From: CAZCEC01 sp964497615
GTDB lineage: Bacteria; Chloroflexota; Anaerolineae; Anaerolineales; UBA6663
Assembly: GCA_964497615.1 (NCBI GenBank)
Contig: CAZCEC010000077.1
Span: forward strand, 1-28,512
Reading direction: 5' to 3'
DNA length: 28,512 bases
Both the position numbers and the translations under genes were made by a program. The notes under the pieces are model-generated. The model worked only from the letters and a program-made list of their open reading frames with translations. It was not told where the DNA came from and made no database searches. This document shows, piece by piece, positions 16,866-24,230 of this stretch (position 1 is the stretch's first letter; every line of letters begins with the position of its first letter).

Positions 16866-18242
16866 CTACGCTGCCTTGGCAATCTCGTCAAAGAACCGGA
16901 TATACGTCTCGATGCCGCGGTAATAAGTCGGCAGGTGCAGTTTCTCGTTCGGCGCGTGCAGGTTATCGTCCGGCAGGCCGAACCCCAGCAGGATCGAGTC
17001 GACGCCTAGCCCCTGCTGCACCATGCTCACCACCGGCACGCTGCCGCCCTCCAGCCGGAAGATCGGCTTCACCCCAAACGCGCCCTCCAGCGCGGCGGCT
17101 GCGGCGCGGACGCCCAGGCTGTCGCGCTCCACCAGCACCGGCGGCCCGCTCACCAGGTTCTTCAGCTCCCAGCGGATGCTCGGCGGCGCCTTCTGCTCCA
17201 GGTACGCGCGCAGTTGCCCCTCCACGGCCTTGTCATCCTGATACGGCACCAGCCGCATCGAGATCTTCGCCATCGCCTTGGCCGGCAGCACCGTCTTGGA
17301 GCCTTCGCCCGTAAAGCCCGAGAGCATCCCATTGATCTCCAGGGTCGGCCGCGCGCCCAATCGCTCTACCGTCGTATAGCCCGCCTCGCCGTGCAGTTGC
17401 GGCACGCCCGTGATGCCCTGCCACTGCGCCTCCGTCATCGGCGTGCGCGCCAGCGCCGCCCGCTCCTCGTCCGACAGCGTCCGCACCTTGTCGTAGAAGC
17501 CGGGCAGGGTGATATGGCCGTTAGCGTCGTGCATCCCCGCAATCAGCTCCGCCAGCGCCTGCGCCGGGTTGTGCACCGACCCGCCAAAGACGCCCGAGTG
17601 CAGGTCGTGGTCCGGCCCATGCACCCACAACTCAAAATACGCCAGCCCGCGCAGCCCATACGCCAGCGACGGCTGCGCCGGTCCCAGGATGCCCGAGTCG
17701 GCGTTCAGCGAGAAGTCGCACTTCAGCTTGCCCGCGTGCTGTTCCATGAACGGCCCCAGGTTGGGCGACCCGATCTCCTCCTCGCCCTCGACCATCACCT
17801 CCACGTTCACGCCCAGCCCGCCATGCTTGATCTGCGCCTCCAGCGCCTTCAGAAAAGCGTGCACCTGCCCCTTCATGTCCGACGCGCCGCGCGCATACAG
17901 GTTCTCGTTCCGCTCCGTCGGCTCAAAAGGCGGCGACACCCACTCGTCCAGCGGGTCCACTGGCTGCACGTCATAGTGCCCGTAGATCAGCAGGGTCGGC
18001 TTGCCCGGCGCATGCAGCCAATCCCCCACCACCACCGGGTGCCCGGCCGTCGGCAGGATTTCGATGTGCTCCAGCCCGCTGGCCCTCATCTGCCCGGCCA
18101 CCCATTCCGCCGCGCGCTGGATATCGGGTTTGTGCTCCGACAGCGTCGAAATGCTCGGGATGGATAGAAACTCCTTCAACTCGGCCAGATAGCGGGCGTG
18201 CTCGGCGCGCGCGTAGGCAGTTTTTGCTGTTGTATCCGTCAT
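16866..18242 (-). CDS. M20 family zinc metallopeptidase (dipeptidase type)
   Basis: A 458-residue protein of the usual length for the ArgE/DapE/ACY1/CPG2 group. Zinc-site motifs: GHYDVQP with His89 and Asp91, GASDMKG with Asp122, EGEEEIGS with acidic residues 154-156, NADSG, and LHAPNEK near the C-terminus. The dimerisation domain holds HDLHSGVFGG. Such enzymes hydrolyse dipeptides or acyl-amino acids in the cytoplasm, and no signal peptide is seen. AGGAG eight bases before the ATG supports the start. It is a single gene convergent with the kinase operon and divergent from the His-rich gene. The exact substrate (for example Xaa-His or beta-Ala dipeptides) cannot be read from sequence. Confidence 0.94.
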   Translation of the reverse strand: MTDTTAKTAYARAEHARYLAELKEFLSIPSISTLSEHKPDIQRAAEWVAGQMRASGLEHIEILPTAGHPVVVGDWLHAPGKPTLLIYGHYDVQPVDPLDEWVSPPFEPTERNENLYARGASDMKGQVHAFLKALEAQIKHGGLGVNVEVMVEGEEEIGSPNLGPFMEQHAGKLKCDFSLNADSGILGPAQPSLAYGLRGLAYFELWVHGPDHDLHSGVFGGSVHNPAQALAELIAGMHDANGHITLPGFYDKVRTLSDEERAALARTPMTEAQWQGITGVPQLHGEAGYTTVERLGARPTLEINGMLSGFTGEGSKTVLPAKAMAKISMRLVPYQDDKAVEGQLRAYLEQKAPPSIRWELKNLVSGPPVLVERDSLGVRAAAAALEGAFGVKPIFRLEGGSVPVVSMVQQGLGVDSILLGFGLPDDNLHAPNEKLHLPTYYRGIETYIRFFDEIAKAA

Positions 18243-18274
18243 GTGGGCTCCTGTGCGATGTGTGATTTGATCCT

Positions 18275-18283
18275 ATTGTAGCA
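18275..18283 (-). promoter_or_regulatory. Candidate extended -10 promoter of the M20 peptidase gene
   Basis: Read on the minus strand the bases are TGCTACAAT, an extended -10 (TGn plus 5/6 of TATAAT) about 33 bases before the ATG at 18242. No good -35 lies 16-18 bases upstream, as is common for extended -10 promoters. Confidence 0.4.
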
Positions 18284-18391
18284 CTCTGCCACCTGAATCG
18301 AGACGGCCTGCGATTCATCGCGCACCCCCTGGCCCTTCGGTTCAGTGTCCCGCTGTCGCTTCGCGTCCGTGCCAACGACTTGCTGGACCAC

Positions 18392-18447
18392 TTGACCAGT
18401 TGACCGTTTCTTCAACCGTTGACCAATCCCCCGCCTTAAGGTACCAT
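18392..18447 (+). promoter_or_regulatory. Candidate promoter with three TTGACC copies upstream of the His-rich gene
   Basis: TTGACC occurs at 18392, 18400 and 18419. The third copy is a 5/6 match to a -35 box and is followed, after 17 bases, by TACCAT (18442-18447), a 4/6 match to a -10 box. The repeated hexamer could also be an operator. Apart from this and the two neighbouring features, the 280-bp divergent gap 18243-18522 shows nothing recognisable. Confidence 0.3.
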
Positions 18448-18468
18448 TCGCCCGCTGTAATGTCTGGC

Positions 18469-18506
18469 GGGGCTGTCCCGGAAGGACGACGGGTCGCCCC
18501 TTTTTT
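18469..18506 (+). terminator. Terminator-like hairpin with T6 just before a start codon (possible attenuator)
   Basis: GGGGC (18469-18473) pairs with GCCCC (18496-18500) and CCCG (18477-18480) with CGGG (18490-18493), around the loop GAAGGACGA, followed by six T (18501-18506). The gene's AAGGA (18511-18515) and ATG (18523) come directly after. This has the shape of an intrinsic terminator in a leader. No alternative anti-terminator fold was worked out. Confidence 0.45.
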
Positions 18507-18522
18507 GCGCAAGGAATCCGCC

Positions 18523-19086
18523 ATGGAAATCCGCTCTTACATGCAGGGCCCGCGTCACGGGCCGGAAGACGACCACGACCACCCGCACGATCACGATCAT
18601 CCGCATCCCCACGCGGCCGCGCCCGAGGTCCAGGACCTCGAAGGCGATGTCATTCAATTCAACCAGTCCAGCGCCAACCTCGTGCGCGGGCGCATCATCC
18701 GCGCCACCCAATCGGCCATCAATCAAGCCCATGCCGATCATATCGACGTGGAGAATGGCCTTATTGCCCAGGCCGATGGCGACACCGTGTCCGTCCGCCA
18801 GGGCGGCCTGCTCGTCGGCCGCGCCGGCGCCCTGACCGTGCAGCAGGGTGGGGCGCTGGTCGTTGCCGCCGGCAGCGCCGCCCTCTCCGAAGGGGGCGTG
18901 CTGCTCGTCGCCGCCCAGGAAATTGACCTTAACAACGCCCGCACCGGCATCCTGCTGGCGCGCGAAGTGCACGGCACGGTGACCACCACCATGGACACGC
19001 GCCAGGCCGCCATCTTCGGCATTGCCGCCGGCGCCGCCATCGGCCTCGTGCTGGCCCTTGGCCAGGTGTTCGGCCGCCGCCACTAG
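18523..19086 (+). CDS. Uncharacterised tail-anchored membrane protein with His-rich N-terminus
   Basis: Not recognised as a named family. The start is the ATG preceded by AAGGA; the frame is open back to 18400 but that part covers the terminator-like hairpin. Of 187 residues, 12-30 contain eight His mixed with Asp and Pro (HDHPHDHDHPHPH), a likely metal-binding tail. Residues about 45-155 are repetitive and beta-prone, with spaced QGG, GAL and VV patterns (VRQGGLLVGRAGAL, VQQGGALVVAAG), suggesting a solenoid or bactofilin-like stack. A single hydrophobic segment (about 162-183) precedes the basic end GRRH, so the bulk probably faces the cytoplasm with a C-terminal anchor. It is monocistronic, followed by palindromic repeats and rplY. 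A metal-linked role is inference only. Confidence 0.8.
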   Translation: MEIRSYMQGPRHGPEDDHDHPHDHDHPHPHAAAPEVQDLEGDVIQFNQSSANLVRGRIIRATQSAINQAHADHIDVENGLIAQADGDTVSVRQGGLLVGRAGALTVQQGGALVVAAGSAALSEGGVLLVAAQEIDLNNARTGILLAREVHGTVTTTMDTRQAAIFGIAAGAAIGLVLALGQVFGRRH

Positions 19087-19116
19087 GTCGGCTCGTACCG
19101 CCCATTTAATGTCGTC

Positions 19117-19143
19117 ATTCCGAGGCGGTCTTTGCCGAGGAAT
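19117..19143. repeat. Imperfect palindrome with tandem G-A mismatches, resembling an interspersed intergenic repeat
   Basis: ATTCC-GA-GGC (19117-19126) faces GCC-GA-GGAAT (19134-19143) across a 7-base loop: two paired blocks separated by a symmetric GA/GA internal loop. The opening GTCATTCCGAGG is like short extragenic repeats I recall from many environmental genomes. Only one copy is in this window. Confidence 0.5.
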
Positions 19144-19174
19144 CTTTGCTTGCAGGCATCTTAAGGATCGCATT

Positions 19175-19224
19175 CCGCCGCTGAGGCGGATCTAGACGGA
19201 GCGAAGGTAACCCGCGCGGCGGGT
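19175..19224 (+). promoter_or_regulatory. Two small hairpins in the rplY leader
   Basis: CCGCC-GCTGA-GGCGG (19175-19189) and ACCCGC-GCG-GCGGGT (19210-19224) form two compact stems upstream of the AGGAG (about 19237) that precedes the ATG at 19252. They could be leader structures or remnants of the same palindromic repeats found elsewhere in the window. Confidence 0.35.
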
Positions 19225-19251
19225 GAGAGGCGCTCCAGGAGAAGAATAAGC

Positions 19252-19926
19252 ATGGAAACACACAAACTCTCGGCTCAAAAGCGCTCGGTCGTCGGCAAGG
19301 GGGTCGGACAATTGCGCCGCGCCGGTCAACTGCCTGCCGTCATCTATGGCCCCGGCGCCGAGCCGCGCGCCATCCAGCTCAACTCGCGCGAAGCCACCCG
19401 CGTCTTCCGCCGCGTGCACGGCGCGGAGTTGATTGACCTGGAACTTGAGGGCCAGACGCACAAAGTGCTGGTGCACGACCTCCAGCGCGACACCATCCGC
19501 GGCGACTTTCTGCACGCCGACTTCTACGCGGTGGACATGAACCGCACCATCCGCGTGCGCATCCCCATTCGGCTCGTCGGCTCGTCCCAGGCCGTCACCC
19601 GCGACTCGGGCGTGCTCGTGCGCGGCATCGCTGAACTGGAAGTCGAGTGCTTGCCCGCCAACCTCGTGACGGCGCTCGAAACCGATCTCGGCGTCCTGGA
19701 GACCATCGGCTCGGCCATCTTCGTCCGCGACCTGTACGTCCCCAAGGACATCAAGGTCCTGACCGACGGCGACGACCTGGTGGCCCGCGTCACCTACCAG
19801 GCCAAGGAAGAGGTGCTGGCCGCCCCCACCGTCGCGGCCACCGCCGAGGTCGAGGTCATTGAGAAGGGCAAGGCTGAGGAAGAAGAGGGCGAAGAAACGA
19901 AGGGCGGCAAGGAAGCCAAGAAGTAG
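19252..19926 (+). CDS. rplY: Large ribosomal subunit protein bL25 (general stress protein CTC)
   Basis: 224 residues of the long L25/TL5/CTC type. The N-terminal 5S rRNA-binding domain (about 1-95) includes KLSAQKRSVVGKGVGQLRRAG, close in form to the family start, LPAVIYGPG, and VHDLQRDTIRGDFLHADFY. The beta-rich CTC domain (about 100-190) includes VRIPIRLVGSS, LEVECLPANL and IGSAIFVRDLYVP. The tail (199-224) is a low-complexity Glu/Lys/Gly run, typical of the family. A strong AGGAGAAG precedes the ATG. It is monocistronic with a leader holding two hairpins and an intrinsic terminator downstream. Confidence 0.97.
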   Translation: METHKLSAQKRSVVGKGVGQLRRAGQLPAVIYGPGAEPRAIQLNSREATRVFRRVHGAELIDLELEGQTHKVLVHDLQRDTIRGDFLHADFYAVDMNRTIRVRIPIRLVGSSQAVTRDSGVLVRGIAELEVECLPANLVTALETDLGVLETIGSAIFVRDLYVPKDIKVLTDGDDLVARVTYQAKEEVLAAPTVAATAEVEVIEKGKAEEEEGEETKGGKEAKK

Positions 19927-19951
19927 CGCCTGCCCCCCGCCCGCAAACCGC

Positions 19952-19987
19952 GCCGGTCCCGGACTCAAGTCTGGGACCGGCGTTTTT
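19952..19987 (+). terminator. Intrinsic terminator of rplY
   Basis: GCCGGTCCC (19952-19960) pairs with GGGACCGGC (19973-19981) over a 12-base loop, followed by GTTTTT (19982-19987). It lies 25 bases after the rplY stop. Confidence 0.88.
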
Positions 19988-19989
19988 GT

Positions 19990-20574
19990 TCACAGCACCG
20001 GCTGCACCACCTCGATCAGGTTCAGCAGCATCCGCGCCGTCGCGCCCCAAATGGTATAGCTGCCATACCGCAGATAGTAAACTGGTATCTTCGGGCCGGG
20101 CGCGAGCGGCTCGCGGTACTGCGTCTCCAGGTTGGCCGGGTCGGCCAGCCAGCGCAGCGGCGCGCCAAACACCGCCGACAGCTCCCGCTGCGACAGCACG
20201 AACTCGTATGGCCAGGGGAACAGCCCCACCACCGGCGTGATGTGGTACTGCGTCACCGTCAGCAGATCGTCCAATTGGCCCAGCACCGTCACGTCACTTC
20301 GCCGCAGCCCAATCTCCTCCTCGGCCTCCCGCAGCGCGGTGTCCACCCGCGAGGCGTCTTCCGGGTCCACGCGCCCGCCCGGAAACGACACCTGCCCCTT
20401 GTGCGTCTCCACGTGCTCGGTCCGCAGCGTGAACAGCACCTGCCATTCCCCTGCCTCCCGGTACAGCGGCACCAGCACCGCCGCTGGCCGCGTCGCCCAC
20501 TCGGCTCGAACCACTGGCCGCCGCGTGGCCAGGGCCGTTTGCAAATATTCGGGCAGGGCCGGCCTGCCGCTCAC
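19990..20574 (-). CDS. Nudix hydrolase, CoA pyrophosphatase (NudL/YeaB) type
   Basis: 194 residues. The CoA-type motif LFTLRTEHVETHKGQVSF runs into the Nudix box at 66-90, which begins PGGRVDPED and ends TALREAEEEIGL, with the catalytic acidic residues in REAEEE. This combination defines the NudL/PCD1 group, which cleaves CoA and its derivatives to phosphopantetheine and 3',5'-ADP. The GTG start overlaps the MFS stop in GTGA, so it is translated by coupling as the last gene of a three-gene minus-strand operon. The reading of substrate from the motif is good but not proof. Confidence 0.92.
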   Translation of the reverse strand: MSGRPALPEYLQTALATRRPVVRAEWATRPAAVLVPLYREAGEWQVLFTLRTEHVETHKGQVSFPGGRVDPEDASRVDTALREAEEEIGLRRSDVTVLGQLDDLLTVTQYHITPVVGLFPWPYEFVLSQRELSAVFGAPLRWLADPANLETQYREPLAPGPKIPVYYLRYGSYTIWGATARMLLNLIEVVQPVL

Positions 20575-21923
20575 GGCGTGCGCCGCAGCCCTGGCACCCG
20601 CCAGTACACGAACCCAGCGGTGAGCAGCGCAATCACCGCGCCGATCTGCACCGTCAGTGGCTCGCCCACGCGGTCGGCCAGCGCGCCGGCCAGCAGCGCC
20701 CCCACCGGCATCAGCCCAAAGAACGTCAGCGTGTAGATGCTAACCACCCGTCCCCGCAAATCATCCGGCGCGTGTGTCTGCACCAGCGCGTTCGCCAGGT
20801 TCATCATCGAGATCAGGCCCCAGCCCGAGGCCACCATGATCACCAGCGCCGCCGCCGTCACGTTCGTCAGCGAGAAGAGCAGGATCATGCTGGGGTAGAA
20901 GAAGCTCCCGGCCGTCAACAGGCGGCCTTTGAATTGAAACCGGCCCAGCGAGGCAATAAACAGCGCCGCGAACAGCGCCCCAATCCCGCGCGCCGACTGG
21001 AGCAGCCCATTCGTGGTGGCGTCGCCGCCCAGCACCTCCACCGACCACGCCGGCAGCAGCGTGGCGAACGCCAGTCCAAACAGCGCCGTGGCCCCCGCCA
21101 GCAGCATCACGGTCCGGATCAGTGTATGCCCGGCCACATACCGCAGCCCCTCCGCCAGTTCCACCGTCGCCGGGCGGCGCTTCGCGGGCCGCGGCCGGCG
21201 CGCCAGCCGCATCCGCACCAGCGCCCCAATCACGGCCACGAACGAAATCGCATTCAGGGTAAAGCACCACGCCGGCCCCACCAGCGCGTAGGTCAGGCCC
21301 GCCACCGCCGGCCCCACCGCCGTCGCCGAGTTGAACATCGTGCCGTTCAGCGCCACCGCATTCGTTAGGTCCTCCTGGTCCACCAGCTCCAGCAGAAACG
21401 ACACCCGCGCCGGGGCATCGAACGCATTCGCCACGCCCAGCAGAAACGCCAGCACGATGATGTGCCAGGGCGCCACGACCCCCGTAAATGCCAGCCCGGC
21501 CAGGATCACCGCCAGGCTCATCATGATCGCCTGCGTCACCACCAGCAGGTCGCGCCGTGGCAGGCGGTCGGCGATGACGCCGCCATACAGCATGAAGAGC
21601 CACGCCGGCGCCCCCGCCGCGAACCCCACATATCCCAGGTAAACCGGTGAGCCCGTCAACTCGAAGATCAGGTAGCCCTGCGCGGTGGTCTGCATCCAGG
21701 TGCCCACCAGCGACACCATCTGCCCAAAGAACCACAGCCGGTAATTGGGGTATTTCAGCGCGGCGAAGGTCTGGCCCAGGCTCCAGCGCGGCGCCGCGCG
21801 CGGCATCACCGGCTCGGCCACCGGGCTGGGTTGCGGCGCAACGCTGTCTAAGTGTTGGGTCTGGGCGGGCAGAGCGCCGTTCGGATCGGCGCGGTCGATG
21901 TCTGGTTCGGCTCGGTCTTTCAT
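20571..21923 (-). CDS. MFS exporter of the EntS / transmembrane secretion effector (MFS_3) type
   Basis: 450 residues with about twelve hydrophobic segments. The family opening (FAALKYPNYRLWFFGQMVSLVGTWM) is split between the end of a polar 45-residue N-terminus and helix 1. Loop 2-3 has GGVIADRLPRRDLL, followed by NAFDAPARVSFLLELV and NAVALNGTMFNSATAVGPAVAG, all typical of the EntS-like group, which exports siderophores or drugs. The gene starts ten bases after the stop of the upstream lipoprotein and overlaps the Nudix gene by four bases. The substrate is unknown. It lies 11 kb from the PKS-NRPS, so a link to that product is not supported by position. Confidence 0.93.
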   Translation of the reverse strand: MKDRAEPDIDRADPNGALPAQTQHLDSVAPQPSPVAEPVMPRAAPRWSLGQTFAALKYPNYRLWFFGQMVSLVGTWMQTTAQGYLIFELTGSPVYLGYVGFAAGAPAWLFMLYGGVIADRLPRRDLLVVTQAIMMSLAVILAGLAFTGVVAPWHIIVLAFLLGVANAFDAPARVSFLLELVDQEDLTNAVALNGTMFNSATAVGPAVAGLTYALVGPAWCFTLNAISFVAVIGALVRMRLARRPRPAKRRPATVELAEGLRYVAGHTLIRTVMLLAGATALFGLAFATLLPAWSVEVLGGDATTNGLLQSARGIGALFAALFIASLGRFQFKGRLLTAGSFFYPSMILLFSLTNVTAAALVIMVASGWGLISMMNLANALVQTHAPDDLRGRVVSIYTLTFFGLMPVGALLAGALADRVGEPLTVQIGAVIALLTAGFVYWRVPGLRRTP

Positions 21924-21933
21924 TCCGCGTCAA

Positions 21934-23130
21934 TCAATCGGTCAACTCCAGAATCCACAGATTGTGGTCCTCGGCTGAGACAAACACGATGCGCTGCCCC
22001 TCCGGCGAGAGCGCCCAATCGCCGCCGGCGATGCGCACTGGGGTCACGCTCGGGTCAATCAGCGCGCGCGCCTCGCCGCTCGCGGCACTGATGCCAATGA
22101 GCCGCTGTGTCGCCGCCCCGTCCAATGGTATCACCAATAGTTCGTCGTTGTCGCGCCACCGATAGGCCCCAAAGTGCTCCAGGCGTCGCGCCTCGCCCCC
22201 CGCCAGCGGCATGATCCATAAGCCATCCGCGGCGGCCTCGCCCGTAAATGTCACCTGATAGGCCAGCCAGCCGCCGTCCGGCGACACCAGCGCCCCGCGC
22301 AGTTCCGCCGCCTCCACCACCACCGTCAGGCTGTCCTGCGCCAGGTCATACACGGCGTAGTAGTCCTGCCGGTCGTCCCCGTCGCGCCCGCTTACCAGCC
22401 ACCGCTGCCCATCCGGCAGCCAGTCCACCAGGCCCCCGCCGGCCAGCGTCAGCACCTGCCGCGCCTGACTGCCGTCCACATTCGCCAGCCATAGCGTCAC
22501 CTGCCGGCGGTCGAAATTGACAGTGGACGACGCCTGCTGCCACGCGATGCGCGTGCCATCCGGCGAAAAGCTGATCGCCCGCCCGCCGTTCGGCACCGTC
22601 CACCGCTCGCCGCCCAATCGCTCAATATAGGTGCGGCCCCCCTCCGGATACGCAACAAGCTGCCCATCTGGCGACCGGATGCCCAGCCGCTCGGTGACGA
22701 ACCGCGCCGCCCCGCCCGCCGCCGGCACCGCCCACAAGCCGCTCGGGTCGGTGGGGCTGGGCCGGTCAACGAACCAGATTTCGCTGCCGTCCGGCGACCA
22801 CGCCGGCTGCACGCAGCACCCGCCCGTGGTGATCTGCCGCAGCACTGGCGCGGGCGTGGCCGACGGTGTCGGCGTGTCAGTCTGTGTCGGCGTCCACGTG
22901 GCAGTCGGTGGAACCGCACTCGCGGTCGCGGCAGCAACTGTTGCCGTCGGTGGCTGCGGTGTCGCCGCGGCGACTTCGGCGCTCGCTCCCGGCGGCGCGC
23001 TGGCCGTGCCCTCGCTCGCCCGGCCACACCCCGCACTCGCCAACGCCGCCGCCAGCGCCAGCCCAGCCAACAGCCTCCCCCCACGCACCCGCTTGGGTTT
23101 TCGGATTGCCTCGCTCGGCGACTTGCACAA
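21934..23130 (-). CDS. TolB/WD40-like beta-propeller lipoprotein
   Basis: The start is uncertain. A TTG at 23130 has AAGAGG about nine bases upstream and is used here. A GTG at 23088 gives the neatest lipoprotein signal but no ribosome site, and the frame opens with a TTG at 23193. In every case a basic N-region, an Ala/Leu core and the lipobox LASAGC follow, placing the protein outside the membrane. After a Thr/Ala/Pro linker with TPTQTDTPTPSATPAP come repeated propeller blades: PAWSPDGSEIWFVD, ISFSPDGTRIAWQQ, VDWLPDGQRWLVSG, LVSPDGGWLAYQV and WALSPEGQRIVFVS. Such SPDG blades form TolB-like propellers that bind proteins or ligands; no enzyme signature is present. It heads the operon with the MFS exporter and the Nudix hydrolase. 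Confidence 0.9.
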   Translation of the reverse strand: MCKSPSEAIRKPKRVRGGRLLAGLALAAALASAGCGRASEGTASAPPGASAEVAAATPQPPTATVAAATASAVPPTATWTPTQTDTPTPSATPAPVLRQITTGGCCVQPAWSPDGSEIWFVDRPSPTDPSGLWAVPAAGGAARFVTERLGIRSPDGQLVAYPEGGRTYIERLGGERWTVPNGGRAISFSPDGTRIAWQQASSTVNFDRRQVTLWLANVDGSQARQVLTLAGGGLVDWLPDGQRWLVSGRDGDDRQDYYAVYDLAQDSLTVVVEAAELRGALVSPDGGWLAYQVTFTGEAAADGLWIMPLAGGEARRLEHFGAYRWRDNDELLVIPLDGAATQRLIGISAASGEARALIDPSVTPVRIAGGDWALSPEGQRIVFVSAEDHNLWILELTD

Positions 23131-23297
23131 ATCGCGTAGCCTCTTCTCGCCTCTGTGGCGTCCCTGGTGCGGATGGGCACCGCCCCATCTCAATAAGGGT
23201 GCCGGGGTCCCTTCTCAACGAACCTGCCACGGCCCCAAATCGCCCTCGCCCTCAATCCGGTCAGGGTTGGTTTCACAACCTGATCTACCCCTTCCTC

Positions 23298-23315
23298 CGC
23301 CCGGTTGACCGGGCG
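23298..23315. repeat. Small perfect hairpin in the gap between the WD40 and M23 genes
   Basis: CGCCCGG (23298-23304) and CCGGGCG (23309-23315) enclose TTGA. It sits about 85 bases after the M23 stop and could act as its terminator or be a dispersed palindrome. The following AGCGTGGAGACTTCAGCTCC (from 23323) looks like part of an interspersed repeat. Otherwise 23131-23400 shows no gene. Confidence 0.5.
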
Positions 23316-23400
23316 TCGATACTAGCGTGGAGACTTCAGCTCCGCGCGGCTCCGGACATGTCGGACGGCGGATTAGCGCATCATCCGGCAAGCCATCCCT

Positions 23401-24153
23401 CTATGGCCCGCCCCACTCCGGCGGCCACGCCCGCTGATACTGGTTGAGGAGCGCCCCCCCAAACTGCACCTCCGGCTGATCATCCAGGAACTGCCATTGG
23501 CGCGGGTTGTCCAGGTCGCGCTCGAACCCGCGCCCAAACGGGCCTGCCAGGCTCAGCGCATCCCAATCCGCCTCGATCAGCACAATGGGGTTGTAAGCTC
23601 GCCGCAGGCCGAGCACTTCGCGGATTTCGAGATGCAGGTGCGGCCGCGACGTGCACGTCAGGTCTGGGTCGCCAGTCACGCCCACCACCTGCCCCCGCAC
23701 AATCGGGTCGCCCACCGCCAGCCGGGGCCGCTCGTAGAGATGCCCATACAGCGACGCATAGCCGTTCTCGTGATCAATCACCAGGTTGTGCGGACCGGCG
23801 CCGTGCTCCGCTGCATCCACCTTCAAGACGACTCCCTGCCCGATGGCGACCACCGGCGTCCCGCAGCGCGCCGACAAATCAATGCCAAAGTGCAGGCCCT
23901 GGCCCGCGCCATAAGTGGACACGCGCCACCGGTAGGCGGTTGTCGTGTTGCCATAGGGCTGGCCCAGCAGCCACGTGCTCGGCCCGGGCGGCTCCGCAAA
24001 GGGCAGCCCAAACGGGCGCTCGGTCTGTAGCACGGGCGCGGCCGCGACTGCCTCCGGCGCGCTCGGGATGAACACCCGGCGCGGTCCACCCACGGTCAAA
24101 ACGACCGCCAGCGACACGAAGCCCGATACCCGCCTCAGCGCTTCCCAACGCAC
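23401..24153 (-). CDS. Secreted M23 (LytM-type) zinc metallopeptidase
   Basis: The start chosen is the GTG at 24153 because a TAGAAT box sits exactly seven bases before it; the frame is open to an ATG at 24201 without a ribosome site. With the GTG start the protein has 250 residues and an N-terminal hydrophobic signal (VSGFVSLAVVLTV). The peptidase domain (about 75-185) has HFGIDLS (His88, Asp92), SLYGHL (His138) and RPHLHLE (His172, His174), all the zinc ligands and catalytic His of M23, so it should cleave peptidoglycan cross-bridges or peptides. The end is a 55-residue extension rich in Trp, Asp and Gln. It is divergent from the LPG-synthase-like gene. Confidence 0.92.
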   Translation of the reverse strand: MRWEALRRVSGFVSLAVVLTVGGPRRVFIPSAPEAVAAAPVLQTERPFGLPFAEPPGPSTWLLGQPYGNTTTAYRWRVSTYGAGQGLHFGIDLSARCGTPVVAIGQGVVLKVDAAEHGAGPHNLVIDHENGYASLYGHLYERPRLAVGDPIVRGQVVGVTGDPDLTCTSRPHLHLEIREVLGLRRAYNPIVLIEADWDALSLAGPFGRGFERDLDNPRQWQFLDDQPEVQFGGALLNQYQRAWPPEWGGP

Positions 24154-24160
24154 GGCGCAG

Positions 24161-24169
24161 ATTCTAACA
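24161..24169 (-). promoter_or_regulatory. Extended -10 box placed for leaderless transcription of the M23 gene
   Basis: The minus strand reads TGTTAGAAT (TGn plus 5/6 of TATAAT), with the GTG start seven bases downstream of the box. Transcription would begin at about the G of GTG. No Shine-Dalgarno sequence is seen before it and the -35 region is poor. Confidence 0.45.
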
Positions 24170-24217
24170 CGACGACGCTGAATGCGGCCGCGCGCCGGCA
24201 TGGGAATCGAATGCCAC

Positions 24218-24223
24218 TATAAT
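24218..24223 (+). promoter_or_regulatory. Perfect TATAAT box placed for leaderless transcription of the LPG-synthase-like gene
   Basis: TATAAT is followed by seven bases and the ATG at 24231, the spacing at which the mRNA would begin at the start codon. There is no Shine-Dalgarno sequence and no good -35. The box overlaps another in-frame ATG at 24222, which is therefore unlikely to be the start. Confidence 0.5.
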
Positions 24224-24230
24224 GCCCGTC

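Noticed and set aside
18477..18493. Guanidine-II (mini-ykkC) riboswitch, because the loop contains ACGA
   Set aside because: That motif needs two tandem hairpins with ACGR loops; only one is present and the loop geometry differs.
20571..21923. MFS protein as exporter of the PKS-NRPS product
   Set aside because: It lies 11 kb away in a separate operon with a WD40 lipoprotein and a Nudix hydrolase, with unrelated genes between.
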